Assembly: GCA_019359435.1 (NCBI GenBank)
Contig: JAHHHI010000066.1
Coordinates: 1 to 64,000, forward strand
Length of the DNA: 64,000 nt
Source of the DNA: Kaiparowitsia implicata GSE-PSE-MK54-09C
Lineage (GTDB): Bacteria > Cyanobacteriota > Cyanobacteriia > Elainellales > Elainellaceae
Direction: 5' to 3'
The translations under genes and the position numbers were made by a program. The notes beneath the pieces were generated by a model, which was not told the DNA's origin, searched no databases, and saw only the letters and a list, made by a program, of their open reading frames with translations. Positions within the stretch are counted from its first letter, which is position 1. Each line of letters opens with the position of its first letter. Below, one piece after another: positions 1-8,818 of the stretch.

Positions 1-217
1 AGAAGATTTGGGTCAGGTCGAGGCGCGCTAGACTCAAAGACATGGCTGAGGTGCTTAGAATTCAATACTTTGAGCGTAACCCTCAGCCTTCCTTTCGGCA
101 CTCTGATCCTTGTCGAACTCACGTTAATTCATCTTCCAATTATGCAACGCCAAATGTTCCATTCATCGAGCCTACTATCTCAGCTCCGTCGCCACCACAG
201 CCACGCTGTGGAACACC

Positions 218-442
218 ATGGTGCGAGGGCATTGGAGTATTGAAAATCGATTGCATTGGCCAAAAGATGTCGTCCTCAATGAGGATGAGACCTATGGACG
301 AGACCCGAATGCCCTGCTCATTGCTTCGCTGTTTCGGTCCATAACGATTAACGTGCTCCGGCTAAATGGATTTGATTCAGTGTCGTCCGCTCTACGGAAG
401 CTGGCTAACCAGGTTGAGCAGATTTTTCATCTTCTACAATGA
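218..442 (+). pseudogene. C-terminal remnant of an ISAs1-type (DDE) transposase
   Basis: The 74 residues carry the motif RGHWSIENRLHW followed by DVVLNED, the C-terminal block of ISAs1 / H-repeat transposases, including the catalytic Glu in the SIEN segment. The rest of the protein, with the two catalytic Asp residues, is absent, because the frame is closed just upstream. This is therefore a dead fragment. No terminal inverted repeat could be recognised next to it. The 200 bases upstream hold only short unconvincing frames. Confidence 0.75.
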
Positions 443-656
443 ATCAACCCTGCCTTGCCCCCCATTTGTAGCCCAAATTTTCGGAATTGATATTAGCTAT
501 TGCGTCACCCAATTGCGACCTGACTACTACGATTCATAAGAGGCTATAAAGAGGCCATAAGAAAACTGGCGTCTTAGCGCATGCCAGGTCGCTACAGGGA
601 GTACGACTGTGGAGAGAGATTTAAACGGAGTGCTAAAGCGCTTGCTATAGTAAAAG

Positions 657-1238
657 TTGGAATTCTATGGCAGAAAGGGAAGTCTTTTACGGGGTTTCTT
701 GTTGGCGCTACTCATCAATGCCACTTGCTATAGGCAAGCCTGTTACAGCTATCTGTTTTACTTAATTTTGATAGTCCTTCTTATCGTTGAGAGCGCGTTG
801 GGCGATCGCCACTTGATTGAACGTGCCCTGGATGCGTTTCCCTATATGCAAGAGATTCGCTGGGCCGATTCCAACGAGTCACTGATTGCCAATCTCGTCG
901 CTCCGGTTGATTGTCACTACGCCAAATATCACGATGACCCAACTGAAGACACCGTCCCGGATTTAATCTTGCTGTCTCTTGATTTGCCCAATGATGGTGC
1001 GTGGGATATGTTGCAATACCTCAAAGCCCATCGGCAGTTTTCCAGCATTCCGGTGGTGGCACTGGGTCAGTCGCCCAAAGTCGCTGAGGTGCAACGCAGC
1101 TACGATTTGGGCGCGACTTCTTTTATCCCCAAACCGAAGAGCGAGAAAGGCTGGGTTGACCTAATTGACGTTCTCGGGCAGTACTGGTTTACAACCGTTG
1201 AGTTACCCAAAGCGCCCATGCATCGTAAAAAGCTGTAG
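657..1238 (+). CDS. Degenerate CheY-like receiver protein (pseudoreceiver)
   Basis: From about residue 40 the protein follows a receiver fold: LLIVES-ALGDRHLIERAL, then PDLILLSLDLPNDG, SIPVVALGQS and FIPKPK. The usual phosphoacceptor Asp of LLDLNLP is Ser (LLSLDLP). The acidic pair at the first strand is reduced to a single Glu, and the switch Thr is Gly; the conserved Lys of the last KP motif remains. The protein should thus not be phosphorylated in the normal way. No ATG lies in frame: the open frame begins at TTG 657, while homology begins only near TTG 768, so the true start is probably the latter. The residues before it are hydrophobic and may not be translated. The gene stands alone with no histidine kinase nearby. 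It could also be a decaying gene. Confidence 0.65.
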   Translation: MEFYGRKGSLLRGFLLALLINATCYRQACYSYLFYLILIVLLIVESALGDRHLIERALDAFPYMQEIRWADSNESLIANLVAPVDCHYAKYHDDPTEDTVPDLILLSLDLPNDGAWDMLQYLKAHRQFSSIPVVALGQSPKVAEVQRSYDLGATSFIPKPKSEKGWVDLIDVLGQYWFTTVELPKAPMHRKKL

Positions 1239-1434
1239 CTGAATTTGACTACGTTTGGCTAAATTCTGTCGTTGCTCGACGCTGCCTGTCCCTCTGGATG
1301 TTTGTCCCTCTGACAGTTCCCTGACAGCCCTGGGCAACGTAAGGAACTATTACAGCTCGATGGATTATTCACTCCATTGTTAGACAATAAAGCCACAGGC
1401 GGTTTTGTACGCCTACCCAGGCGGGAGCCCGATC

Positions 1435-2058
1435 ATGCTGACGTTTCGACGCCAACCCCCCTCAGAGTTGGACACGCGCGATCGCATTCTGCAAGCGGCG
1501 CAGCGCCTCTTTGCCCGCCGAGGATACGACGGCACGACCACCCATGACCTCGCGCAGGCTGCTAAGGTCGCAGAGGGAACCTTATTTCGCCATTTTGAAA
1601 ATAAAAAGGCCATTTTGGTAGAGGTCGTGACTCAGGGCTGGATTGAGATCCTCACGGATTTGTTGACCGAGCTAAGCGAAATGGGCAGTGCGCGGGCGAT
1701 CGCCCAAGTGATGCGAAAGCGCATGCTCAACCTGCATCAAAACTCCGACATGCTGCGGGTGTGCTTTATGGAAGCGCAGTTTCACCCCGATTTGCAAGAG
1801 CGGATGCAGCGAGAAGTCATTGGCAAAATGACTGACGTAGCCGAAGCTTTTTTTCAAGACGCGATGGACAAAGGCGTCTATCGCCGGATGAACTCGCGCA
1901 CGGTGGCGCAGGTGTTCTTGGGGATGTTTACTGTGGCGGCCTTTAGCCGCGATACGCTGCTGCCTGAGTCATCGTCTCCTGCTGCCATGCAAGAAATGGC
2001 AGAGGGAATTGCTGATATTTTTCTCAACGGTGTGCTGCCCGATGGCGCAAGCGCTTAG
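1435..2058 (+). CDS. TetR/AcrR family transcriptional regulator
   Basis: The protein has 207 residues. An N-terminal helix-turn-helix domain carries the TetR pattern: TRDRILQAAQRLFARRGYDGTTTHDLAQAAKVAEGTLFRHFENKKAIL. A helical ligand-binding domain of variable sequence follows. I chose the ATG at 1435, which has a GGCGGGAG-like ribosome site just before it, over an upstream TTG. The gene is single, followed by a hairpin and the convergent cobO. The ligand and target are not visible; TetR proteins usually repress a neighbouring efflux or metabolic gene, but no such gene lies directly beside it. Confidence 0.9.
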   Translation: MLTFRRQPPSELDTRDRILQAAQRLFARRGYDGTTTHDLAQAAKVAEGTLFRHFENKKAILVEVVTQGWIEILTDLLTELSEMGSARAIAQVMRKRMLNLHQNSDMLRVCFMEAQFHPDLQERMQREVIGKMTDVAEAFFQDAMDKGVYRRMNSRTVAQVFLGMFTVAAFSRDTLLPESSSPAAMQEMAEGIADIFLNGVLPDGASA

Positions 2059-2088
2059 CGCGAAGATCTAGAGCCTACTAAGCCCAAT

Positions 2089-2136
2089 CTTTAGAAAAGA
2101 AAACTCTGCGTGTTGCGGAGGATTTTCTTCTTTAAA
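2089..2136. terminator. Intergenic hairpin between convergent tetR and cobO
   Basis: An imperfect inverted repeat pairs CTTTAGAAAAGAAAACTC with GAGGATTTTCTTCTTTAAAG around a short TGCG-TGTTGCG centre. A/T-rich arms on both sides would give a T tract in either direction. This is a likely bidirectional terminator. Confidence 0.55.
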
Positions 2137-2298
2137 GAGTCGCCAGTAAGGGCCTAAAGTAGGGCTTAAAATGCGGTGGCTTCGCTACAGCGACAGGCCA
2201 CGCACAACGGCAAACCCTACTGCCTACGACGCGAGCAGCAGGGCTCTGAGCATTTGCCTAACGGGCGTTAATCTGAACCCGTCAGATCACTGGAGTCA

Positions 2299-2991
2299 CT
2301 AAAACTCAATGCCGGGTTGCGCTTTGATGCCCTGTTCTCGAAATGGGTGCTTGATTAGCGTCATCTCGGTCACCAAATCAGCATGGTCGATCAGGAGTTT
2401 GGGAGCGCCGCGTCCGGTGAGGATGACGTGCGATCGCTCCGGTTTTTGGCTGAGCCCCTCCAGCACGGCCTCAGCCGATAGATATTCCAGCTTGAGGGCG
2501 ATGTTGATTTCATCTAGCAGCACTAACTGAAACGCGTCGCTCAGCATCAGATCTTGCGCTTTCTGCCAGGCTGTTTTTGCCATTTGAATATCGCGCTCGC
2601 GATCCTGAGTTTCCCAGGTAAAGCCTTCGCCCATGGCATAAAACTCTAGCTGGGGTGGCACGTTACCGATGGCTGTCGTCCAGGGGGCCAGGGCTGCCTT
2701 TTCTGCCGGTTCCCATGCGCCTTTGATGAATTGCACAATCGCCACTCGATAGCCATGCCCGAGCGATCGCAGCACCATGCCCAAAGCAGCGGTGGTCTTG
2801 CCCTTACCCGTGCCAGTATTGATAATGATTAGCCCTTTTTCGCCATCGCGCGCGGCTAGTCGCTGCTGCTGCACCTCTTTGCGGCGCGCCATTTTTTGTT
2901 TGTATTGGGCATCGCTGAGGCTGCGGGTGGCGTCGTCATTCAGTTGAACGGCTTCAGCATCAATATTTTGAGAAATGTTTTGAGAGGACAT
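2299..2991 (-). CDS. cobO: Cob(I)yrinic acid a,c-diamide adenosyltransferase (CobO/BtuR)
   Basis: This enzyme transfers the adenosyl group of ATP to cob(I)yrinic acid diamide in cobalamin synthesis or salvage, in the cytosol. The P-loop NTGTGKGKTTAALG is near residue 50, followed by RVAIVQFIKG and the LVLLDEIN block, all typical of the CobO/BtuR family. The start at 2991 (MSSQNISQ) gives about 230 residues, close to family length with a short extra N-terminus. A longer frame up to 3192 overlaps the neighbouring dihydroorotase and reads as low-complexity sequence. No cobalamin riboswitch was recognised upstream. Confidence 0.93.
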   Translation of the reverse strand: MSSQNISQNIDAEAVQLNDDATRSLSDAQYKQKMARRKEVQQQRLAARDGEKGLIIINTGTGKGKTTAALGMVLRSLGHGYRVAIVQFIKGAWEPAEKAALAPWTTAIGNVPPQLEFYAMGEGFTWETQDRERDIQMAKTAWQKAQDLMLSDAFQLVLLDEINIALKLEYLSAEAVLEGLSQKPERSHVILTGRGAPKLLIDHADLVTEMTLIKHPFREQGIKAQPGIEF

Positions 2992-3118
2992 AAGGAGAGA
3001 CGGGGATGAGAGTAAAAAGGGAAAGAGTTGGGATGGTGGGGCGGGATGGCGGGGCGGGTGATTCTGGCCGGACGTTTGGGCGCTGAAGGCTCCGTTCCTG
3101 GCCCCAACCCTCTGAACT

Positions 3119-4465
3119 CTAATGCCCGAACTGCAGTGCCTTGCCGCGCACAGCCGGATCGATCGTGCCGTGGTCGTAGGCGACCTGACCACCGACGATC
3201 GTCACCTGGGGATACCCCGTCAGGTTCCAGCCTTCAAAAGGGCTCCAGCCGCATTTGCTGAGCACATCTTCACGGCGAAAGGGCTGATACGTGGCAAGAT
3301 CTACCAAGACTAGGTCGGCATCGTAGCCAGGGGCGATCGCCCCCTTCTTGGCGATACCGTAGGCGTTTGCCACGGCGGTCGACATCCAGCGAGAGACCTG
3401 GGCCACCGTGCAGCGCCCCTGCGCCGCCTGGGTCAGCATCAGCGGGAGCGAGGTTTGAACACCCGGCATGCCGGAGGGGGTATTGGGATAGCCCTTTGCT
3501 TTTTCCTCAAGAGTGTGGGGGGCGTGGTCTGTGGCAATGAAGTCGATCACACCATCCAACAGCGCTTGCCAGAGAACGTCTTGGTCGCGGGGCGATCGCA
3601 GCGGCGGATTCATTTGCGCCAGCGTGCCAATCGTCTGATATGCGTCGGTATTGAGCAGCAAATGCTGCGGCGTCACTTCCGCTGTGACCCAAGCGGGCTT
3701 TTCTATCCGCAATAGATTGGCTTCGTCTCCGGTAGACAAATGCAGGATGTGAAGCCGCCGCTGATACAACTTAGAGAGACGCAGCGCTAACTGAGTCGCT
3801 TCTAACGCTGCCTGGTTATCTTGAATTTCTGAGTGAATGGCGACATCCGTTTCCCCAGAGAATTCTTCTCGCCGCGCCAAAATTCGCGCATGGTTTTCGG
3901 CATGGACGGCAATCAGCCGGTTTTCGTAAGTCGAATCCGTCACATCTCGATAAAAAATGCGATCCAGCGATTCCGCATCATCCACCAACAGCGGCCCATG
4001 CATTGACCCCATAAACACCTTGATGCCGCAGGTGGGCGAGGCCGTCCTCAGATCGGGCAAATTCTCCTTAGTTGCGCCGATAAAAAAACCAAAATTCACT
4101 AAACTCTTACTGGCGGCTCGTGCCAGCTTATCGTCCAATGCGGCCTGAGTGGTCGTGAGTGGTCGGGTGTTGGGCATTTCTAGAAATGACGTAACCCCGC
4201 CCCGTACGCAGGCGCAGCTGGACGTAAACAAATCTTCTTTATGCTCTAGCCCCGGCTCTCGAAAATGCACCTGGGGGTCGATCACCCCCGGCAACAAAAT
4301 CAGCCCACTGCCGTCAATCACTTGGTACTCGTCAAGGTTGTCAATGGCAAGGCCAGCGCCGACGCGGGCAATGGTGCCCTGGTGAATTTCAACATCGGCG
4401 ATCGCCAATTCCCCAGACGGCAGCAGGGTTTGAGCATTGCGAATGAACATAGGAGTTCGTGTCAT
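3119..4465 (-). CDS. pyrC: Dihydroorotase (amidohydrolase superfamily)
   Basis: This enzyme reversibly cyclises N-carbamoyl-aspartate to dihydroorotate in pyrimidine synthesis. The 448 residues show the amidohydrolase order: DPQVHFREPG (metal site), EMPNTRP, IKVFMGSM (position of the carbamylated Lys), AVHAEN, LHILHLST (His ligand) and ATDHAPHT with the catalytic Asp. The first His of the usual HxH pair is Gln (QVH). I recall this from a whole subgroup of bacterial dihydroorotases, so I do not take it as loss of function, but allantoinase-like or other activity cannot be excluded. The ATG at 4465 (MTRTPMFI) is preferred to 4489. The 3' end lies 127 bp upstream of the cobO start on the same strand, so they may be co-transcribed. 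Confidence 0.85.
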   Translation of the reverse strand: MTRTPMFIRNAQTLLPSGELAIADVEIHQGTIARVGAGLAIDNLDEYQVIDGSGLILLPGVIDPQVHFREPGLEHKEDLFTSSCACVRGGVTSFLEMPNTRPLTTTQAALDDKLARAASKSLVNFGFFIGATKENLPDLRTASPTCGIKVFMGSMHGPLLVDDAESLDRIFYRDVTDSTYENRLIAVHAENHARILARREEFSGETDVAIHSEIQDNQAALEATQLALRLSKLYQRRLHILHLSTGDEANLLRIEKPAWVTAEVTPQHLLLNTDAYQTIGTLAQMNPPLRSPRDQDVLWQALLDGVIDFIATDHAPHTLEEKAKGYPNTPSGMPGVQTSLPLMLTQAAQGRCTVAQVSRWMSTAVANAYGIAKKGAIAPGYDADLVLVDLATYQPFRREDVLSKCGWSPFEGWNLTGYPQVTIVGGQVAYDHGTIDPAVRGKALQFGH

Positions 4466-4856
4466 AAACGCCCCACAGAGGTGGGTCACAAAACAGCGGA
4501 ACAGGGATGGGTCTGGATGAAATGGAGCGTTGCCGTTCAGGCAGCCTCCCTAGGTCAAGAGTACAGTACCTGTTACGAGCTAGGGCTGATATTGGTGCGA
4601 ACCAGTACCCATGGAGTGCCCCTAGAGTAGCCCTTCTCTAAACTTGCCGTCGCTTCTCATCAACCCTTGCTAAACTTTGGATAGACCTGGCAACTTGGCG
4701 AGAGCAATCGGTCAAAATCTGAGTCAGACTCATAGGTAATTCTTTCCAAGTCCATAACGCCGATCGACGAGTCTCGACCCGACGGATTCTCACTGAGATT
4801 TACACCCAAAGTGTTCAGATCAGTGCTTAAATCAATAAGCGAATTTCGCCCCGTAA
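4466..4856. other. Intergenic region between divergent pyrC and lepB
   Basis: 391 bases contain no convincing gene. The short frames here, including one on the minus strand running into lepB, have no recognisable similarity. The region should hold the divergent promoters of both neighbours, but no clear -35/-10 pair or operator stood out. Confidence 0.5.
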
Positions 4857-5609
4857 ATGCAGATGTCAGACCAACCAAATTCGAATCCTCAATTGCCTCA
4901 GGATGCACCAGAACCCAAGGTGCAGCCCACCTCTATCGCGAATGGGCAGGTTAGTAATGGTCAGGCTGGGGCAGCAAAACTTGAGGCTCCTGCTCACTCA
5001 ACAGAGGAAAACCCCCTCGTAGAAGGGCTGAAAACCATCGGCCTTAGCATCGTCTTGGCGCTCGGCATTCGCACCTTTGTCGCAGAAGCACGCTACATTC
5101 CCTCAGAATCAATGGTGCCGACGCTAGAAGTGAACGATCGGCTCATTGTGGAAAAAATTAGCTATCACTTTAATCCACCTCGGCGGGGCGATATTGTGGT
5201 GTTTTCCCCTACAGAACGCTTGCGGGCAGACAACCCCAGCCTCAATGATGCATTTATCAAGCGGGTGATTGGCCTGCCGGGAGAAGAAGTGCAGGTGACC
5301 AATCGTCAGGTCTTTATTAATGGCGAGCCAATTGACGAGATTTACATTCCGCCTGAACTCGCACCCGAGTATGACTTTGGGCCAGAGATTATTCCCGAGG
5401 GGGAATACCTGGTGCTGGGCGACAACCGCAACAATAGCTACGACAGCCACTTTTGGGGCAATGTGCCACGCAGCAACATCATTGGGCGGGCTGCAGTTCG
5501 CTTCTGGCCGCTAGATCGGGTAGGCAGCATTGGGCCTCTGCCCAACTTTGAGGATGCGCCTGCTGAGGCTGAAAACGAAGCGGGGGAACCTCAGCCTGCT
5601 GCCAATTAA
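4857..5609 (+). CDS. lepB: Signal peptidase I
   Basis: This membrane-bound serine protease removes signal peptides from exported proteins. Residues 1-50 are a polar, low-complexity cytoplasmic tail, followed by one hydrophobic segment (TIGLSIVLALGIRTFV). Box B, PSESMVPTL, contains nucleophile Ser85. DAFIKRVIGLPGE contains the general-base Lys135, and VLGDNRNNSYDSHFWG is box E. The S26 Ser/Lys dyad is complete. Translation may start at ATG 4857 or at ATG 4863 (MSDQPNS). A Pro/Glu/Ala-rich tail follows the catalytic domain. The gene stands alone. Confidence 0.95.
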   Translation: MQMSDQPNSNPQLPQDAPEPKVQPTSIANGQVSNGQAGAAKLEAPAHSTEENPLVEGLKTIGLSIVLALGIRTFVAEARYIPSESMVPTLEVNDRLIVEKISYHFNPPRRGDIVVFSPTERLRADNPSLNDAFIKRVIGLPGEEVQVTNRQVFINGEPIDEIYIPPELAPEYDFGPEIIPEGEYLVLGDNRNNSYDSHFWGNVPRSNIIGRAAVRFWPLDRVGSIGPLPNFEDAPAEAENEAGEPQPAAN

Positions 5610-5878
5610 CAGCTCTCGAAATTTCCATCGCAGTTTGATTAAGAACTGAACCTTTTGTTTCTCACGAGGTTTAGTCTTTTTTTCCAGTGTTTTTGGGGAT
5701 TTAGAGCTGTGAACCCTTTTAGGAGTGATCTGAGATAGCGGGTTCGGTAGCCGAGAGTTCTCAAACTGGCGATGCTGAATCGCAGTAGGAATTCGGATGC
5801 GGCGGAGGCAGGGACGGTTGCCTTTGCTGACACGGGTGAATGCTTGATTCATTCCTATATCCAGTGATCCAGTGATTG

Positions 5879-7213
5879 TTAGCATGTTTTGGGCTGCCAA
5901 GTTTTGAGGACACGCCCTTGAATCGGGTGGTGAAGCCAGGGCGTGTTGTGGGAGAGAGACTGGAGATGCTGGGGTTCTGGAACCCAATGGGAATTGGGAT
6001 CGAAGAGCGTAAGTTCGGCAGGGGGCTGAGGGGCGTTTGCCCTGGCGGTCTCGGGACGAATCACCGTTAGGGTTTGCCCCATGCAGCGGGCGGGGTTGCT
6101 GCTGAGGGCGCGCCACAGCGCTAAGGCAGAGCAGTGCTGGGGTTCTACGAGCCCGTGCCAGAGAAGTGGCAGCGCCAGTTCTAAGCCGATGGCACCGGGT
6201 GGGGCTTCGGCAAAGGGCACGGTTTTTTCTTCATAGGTATAGGGGGTGTGGTCGATGGCGATCGCATCCAGAACCCCAGTTTCTATCGCGTGCACTAGGG
6301 CGGCGCGGTCAGCGGGTGTGCCCAAGGGTGGCTCTAGCCGCAGGCTTGGGTGATAGCTGCTGAGCGACTGGGTACTGAGCAGCAGGTGCATCCAGGAGGT
6401 GCTGGCGGTGATGGGCAATCCGGCGGCTTTGGCCTGCGCAATCTGCTCAACGCCACGAGCCGTGGAAACCCTCATCACGTGAACGGGAACCGCAATGGAC
6501 AGATCTGCCAGCGTTTCGAGCAGGGCGGCGAGGGGGGCCGTTTCGGCAATGGCTGGGGTGCCTGGCAACCCCACGCGAATCGCGTCTACCCCATCCCGCA
6601 TGACCCCACTACTTTGAATCGCTGGGTCGCAGCACCACAGCGCTAGGGGTTTGTTTAGCGCTTGGGCATATTCGAGTAGGCGGCGCAGCAGCAGCGGGTT
6701 GGTCAGCGGGCGGCCATCGGCAAAGCCCACGATGGGGGTGGCTGCCAGCTCTGTTAATTCACTTAGCTGTTGTCCTGTGGCTCCTTGGGTAAATGCGGCC
6801 CAGAGATAAACTTGCGGCATTGAGGGGAATGGGTGGGATGCGTTTCGAGAGGTGAGCGCCGAGCGCACCCAATCTATGCTGGCGGGGTTGTCGATGGCGG
6901 GCTGGGTGGTGGGCAATAGCGTGAGGCGTGTGAAGCCGCCTGCGGTTGCAGCTGCGCAAAGCGAGGTGAGGGTCTCGCGCGACTCATAACCGGGTTCTCC
7001 CGACTGGCTGTAGAGATCGACTAGCCCTGGCCCTAGCACTAGCCCGGTGCAGTCGCGGCGCTCAGTGTTGTCGGGGAGTTCACCTGGCTCAGCCGCTGAC
7101 CCGGCGTCGCTTACAGCTGCGACTTGCCCATCGTGGAGCCACAGGTCGCAGGGGCGATCGCTCCCGGCAACTGCATCAATCAGCCGCACATTCTGCAATA
7201 GTTCCGATGCCAT
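5879..7213 (-). CDS. Dihydroorotase-like protein lacking the metal-binding residues (PyrX-type)
   Basis: The overall fold and length (444 residues) match dihydroorotase: PGLVDLYSQSGEPG at the HxHxREPG position, TLLPTTQPAID at EMPNTRP, and AIDHTPYTYEEK at TDHAPH. The two His of HxH are Tyr and Gln, the carbamylated Lys position reads IVGFADG, and the third His ligand region reads LALWCCDP. The catalytic Asp remains, but a metal centre cannot form. Known inactive dihydroorotase homologues (PyrX, PyrC') serve as structural partners of aspartate transcarbamoylase; that role here is inference. The start lies 8 bp after the stop of the nucleotidyltransferase gene, so the two probably form an operon. 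Confidence 0.85.
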   Translation of the reverse strand: MASELLQNVRLIDAVAGSDRPCDLWLHDGQVAAVSDAGSAAEPGELPDNTERRDCTGLVLGPGLVDLYSQSGEPGYESRETLTSLCAAATAGGFTRLTLLPTTQPAIDNPASIDWVRSALTSRNASHPFPSMPQVYLWAAFTQGATGQQLSELTELAATPIVGFADGRPLTNPLLLRRLLEYAQALNKPLALWCCDPAIQSSGVMRDGVDAIRVGLPGTPAIAETAPLAALLETLADLSIAVPVHVMRVSTARGVEQIAQAKAAGLPITASTSWMHLLLSTQSLSSYHPSLRLEPPLGTPADRAALVHAIETGVLDAIAIDHTPYTYEEKTVPFAEAPPGAIGLELALPLLWHGLVEPQHCSALALWRALSSNPARCMGQTLTVIRPETARANAPQPPAELTLFDPNSHWVPEPQHLQSLSHNTPWLHHPIQGRVLKTWQPKTC

Positions 7214-7221
7214 TTGCTGCT

Positions 7222-8052
7222 CTATGCCTCTCCAAACCGTTGATAGGCGGCTGCCAGTGCTCCGGGCACGCCCACATCCAGAAATTCTCCAGATTCAAAA
7301 TAATGGCCTTGCACCTGTAGCCCTGCGGCGATCGCCGCTTGAATCACATCACCGACATACAGCTCGGGCAACTCGGGCTGGGTGCGGCGATGGGGGCGAT
7401 CGCTCGCCAAAAACTCATGCATAAACTGGGTAAACGTAGGCCGCCAAGCGGCGATGATCCAGCTCTCTCGCAGGGGAGAATTGGGTGATTTGATCACGAG
7501 CTGCTGAATGGGTTGAGCGTTGCCGTCTCGACGTGAGTCGCGGTGATTATCCCATGCCACCAGATCCACCCGCGACGCCTGGGCTGCGTCTACCGGAAAC
7601 ACACCCAGCATCACATCCGCGCCAGTGTTCCCTAACCGCTGCCGAATCTGCACAAACGCATCTGCCGGGTGCAGCAAAATATCTGGAAAGCCCAGCAGCA
7701 CATTGGCCCCGCCGAGGAATGGATAGGCGCAATCTAGCGTGTAGGGCGTGCCATAGGGGTCAGACATGATCAGGTAGGCCAGATCTAGCCCCAGCCACTC
7801 TCCGCTTTTGTAATACGCGGGAATATCCCACTTCCCTGGCTTGAGAATGATCAAGGTTTTGCTTACACCCGCCTGCTGGTATTGCTCTAGCAGGTAGTGC
7901 GACACGGCTTTGGGATGCCGCCGTCCATTCGCAGCCGTGTGGAACCCAATTGGCAAAATTTCCTTGCTACAGGGCAACGGCTGCAGCCGCGTTGCAGAGC
8001 CGCCCGCGGGTAGCAAGCCTACCCACGCGTCAGAATTGGCACTGGTCATCAT
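7222..8052 (-). CDS. NTP-transferase family sugar-1-phosphate nucleotidyltransferase
   Basis: The N-terminal signature GLLPAGGSATRLQPLPCSKEILPIG corresponds to the LAGGxGTRLxPLT...KxLLPV block of glucose-1-phosphate thymidylyl/uridylyl-transferases. It binds the nucleotide and is followed by the HYLLEQYQQAGVSKTLIIL segment. Such enzymes make NDP-sugars for polysaccharides. The sugar cannot be told from sequence. The protein (about 276 residues) has the length of a RmlA-type enzyme. The start is uncertain among GTG 8064, ATG 8052 and ATG 8049. It is the first gene of a probable two-gene unit with the degenerate dihydroorotase. Confidence 0.85.
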   Translation of the reverse strand: MMTSANSDAWVGLLPAGGSATRLQPLPCSKEILPIGFHTAANGRRHPKAVSHYLLEQYQQAGVSKTLIILKPGKWDIPAYYKSGEWLGLDLAYLIMSDPYGTPYTLDCAYPFLGGANVLLGFPDILLHPADAFVQIRQRLGNTGADVMLGVFPVDAAQASRVDLVAWDNHRDSRRDGNAQPIQQLVIKSPNSPLRESWIIAAWRPTFTQFMHEFLASDRPHRRTQPELPELYVGDVIQAAIAAGLQVQGHYFESGEFLDVGVPGALAAAYQRFGEA

Positions 8053-8064
8053 GACGATTGGCAC

Positions 8065-8374
8065 TCTCTCCCGCGTCTACTGATCCCCAAGGTGAACTCC
8101 CCAACGTGAAAATGTTGCAGCAGTCGATCTACCAATAGTCGATTCACCCATGCTGTTACTCCAGCACTCTGCCGTCGGTGCCATCCTTGAGAAATTGAGG
8201 ACTTGAGGACTGCTTGCCTGGATGGGAGGCTCTGCCCTGGATTGGGCCCCCGATCATAGGGCGGAGCGATCGCCCCATTCTTATGATCTGAATCAAAAAT
8301 CGGGTGCTTTACGTAGAAAGATTTCGCCATAAATGGGGAATTAAAGAATGGGATAAGTAGGCAGGAGCCAAACC
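8065..8374. other. Intergenic region upstream of two divergent genes
   Basis: About 310 bases with no recognisable gene. It contains the start regions of the minus-strand nucleotidyltransferase and the plus-strand small exported protein. One GAGCGATCGCCCC HIP1-type site is present near 8265. Confidence 0.4.
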
Positions 8375-8620
8375 ATGAAACGGTGGATCGTTGGAATCTA
8401 TTATTTCGGCATTATTTCTAGCCTTGGGAGTGTGCTGGCACTGCCAGCTCTAGCCCATAACTATGATATTGAGCTAGACAGGCGAAATTTCAAAGACCAA
8501 TTGCTGCTGGTGAGTCTCGTCTCGACCAGTGTAGCTGCGGGATGGTTGGCACTTGACCTGTGGGAAGACCTGCAAGACTACAAAGGAAAAGCCATCCCCA
8601 ATCGGATCAGGAAAGACTGA
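8375..8620 (+). CDS. Small hypothetical protein with signal-like N-terminus and a membrane segment
   Basis: The 81-residue protein starts with MKRWIVGIYYFGIISSLGSVLALPALAHN, a signal peptide or anchor ending in a plausible ALA cleavage site. It then has a second hydrophobic stretch (LLLVSLVSTSVAAGWLAL) and a charged tail. An AGGAG ribosome site lies 8 bases before the ATG, and a strong terminator follows at 8741. The expression signals make it likely to be real. I do not recognise a family. Confidence 0.65.
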   Translation: MKRWIVGIYYFGIISSLGSVLALPALAHNYDIELDRRNFKDQLLLVSLVSTSVAAGWLALDLWEDLQDYKGKAIPNRIRKD

Positions 8621-8740
8621 CCTGCACTGCTTTGCGCTTGCTTGCTGGCCGTCACGGGACAGGTCCGCCCAAGTTTTTAAGACCTGTGAACTTGGTGAGA
8701 GCCGTTGCAGGTGTCATCCCATTCAATCAGACCTATTGAG

Positions 8741-8772
8741 ACGGCGATCGCCCCAGGGCGATCGCCGTTTTT
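8741..8772 (+). terminator. Rho-independent terminator built from two HIP1 sites
   Basis: ACGGCGATCGCCC pairs perfectly with GGGCGATCGCCGT across a 2-base loop and is followed by five T. Each arm contains GCGATCGC. It lies after the small exported protein and just before the end of the convergent histidine phosphatase gene. Confidence 0.8.
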
Positions 8773-8818
8773 GGTGCCACTGGATAGAACCTTGCCCACC
8801 CACGCACTGAGCGAGCCC

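Noticed and set aside
4660-4908. Minus-strand frame of 82 codons at the lepB promoter
   Set aside because: It overlaps the lepB start, has no family and no ribosome site.
5511-6116. Long minus-strand frame overlapping lepB and the second dihydroorotase
   Set aside because: It is out of frame with both genes, with composition of a shadow frame (Arg/Pro/Ser-rich).
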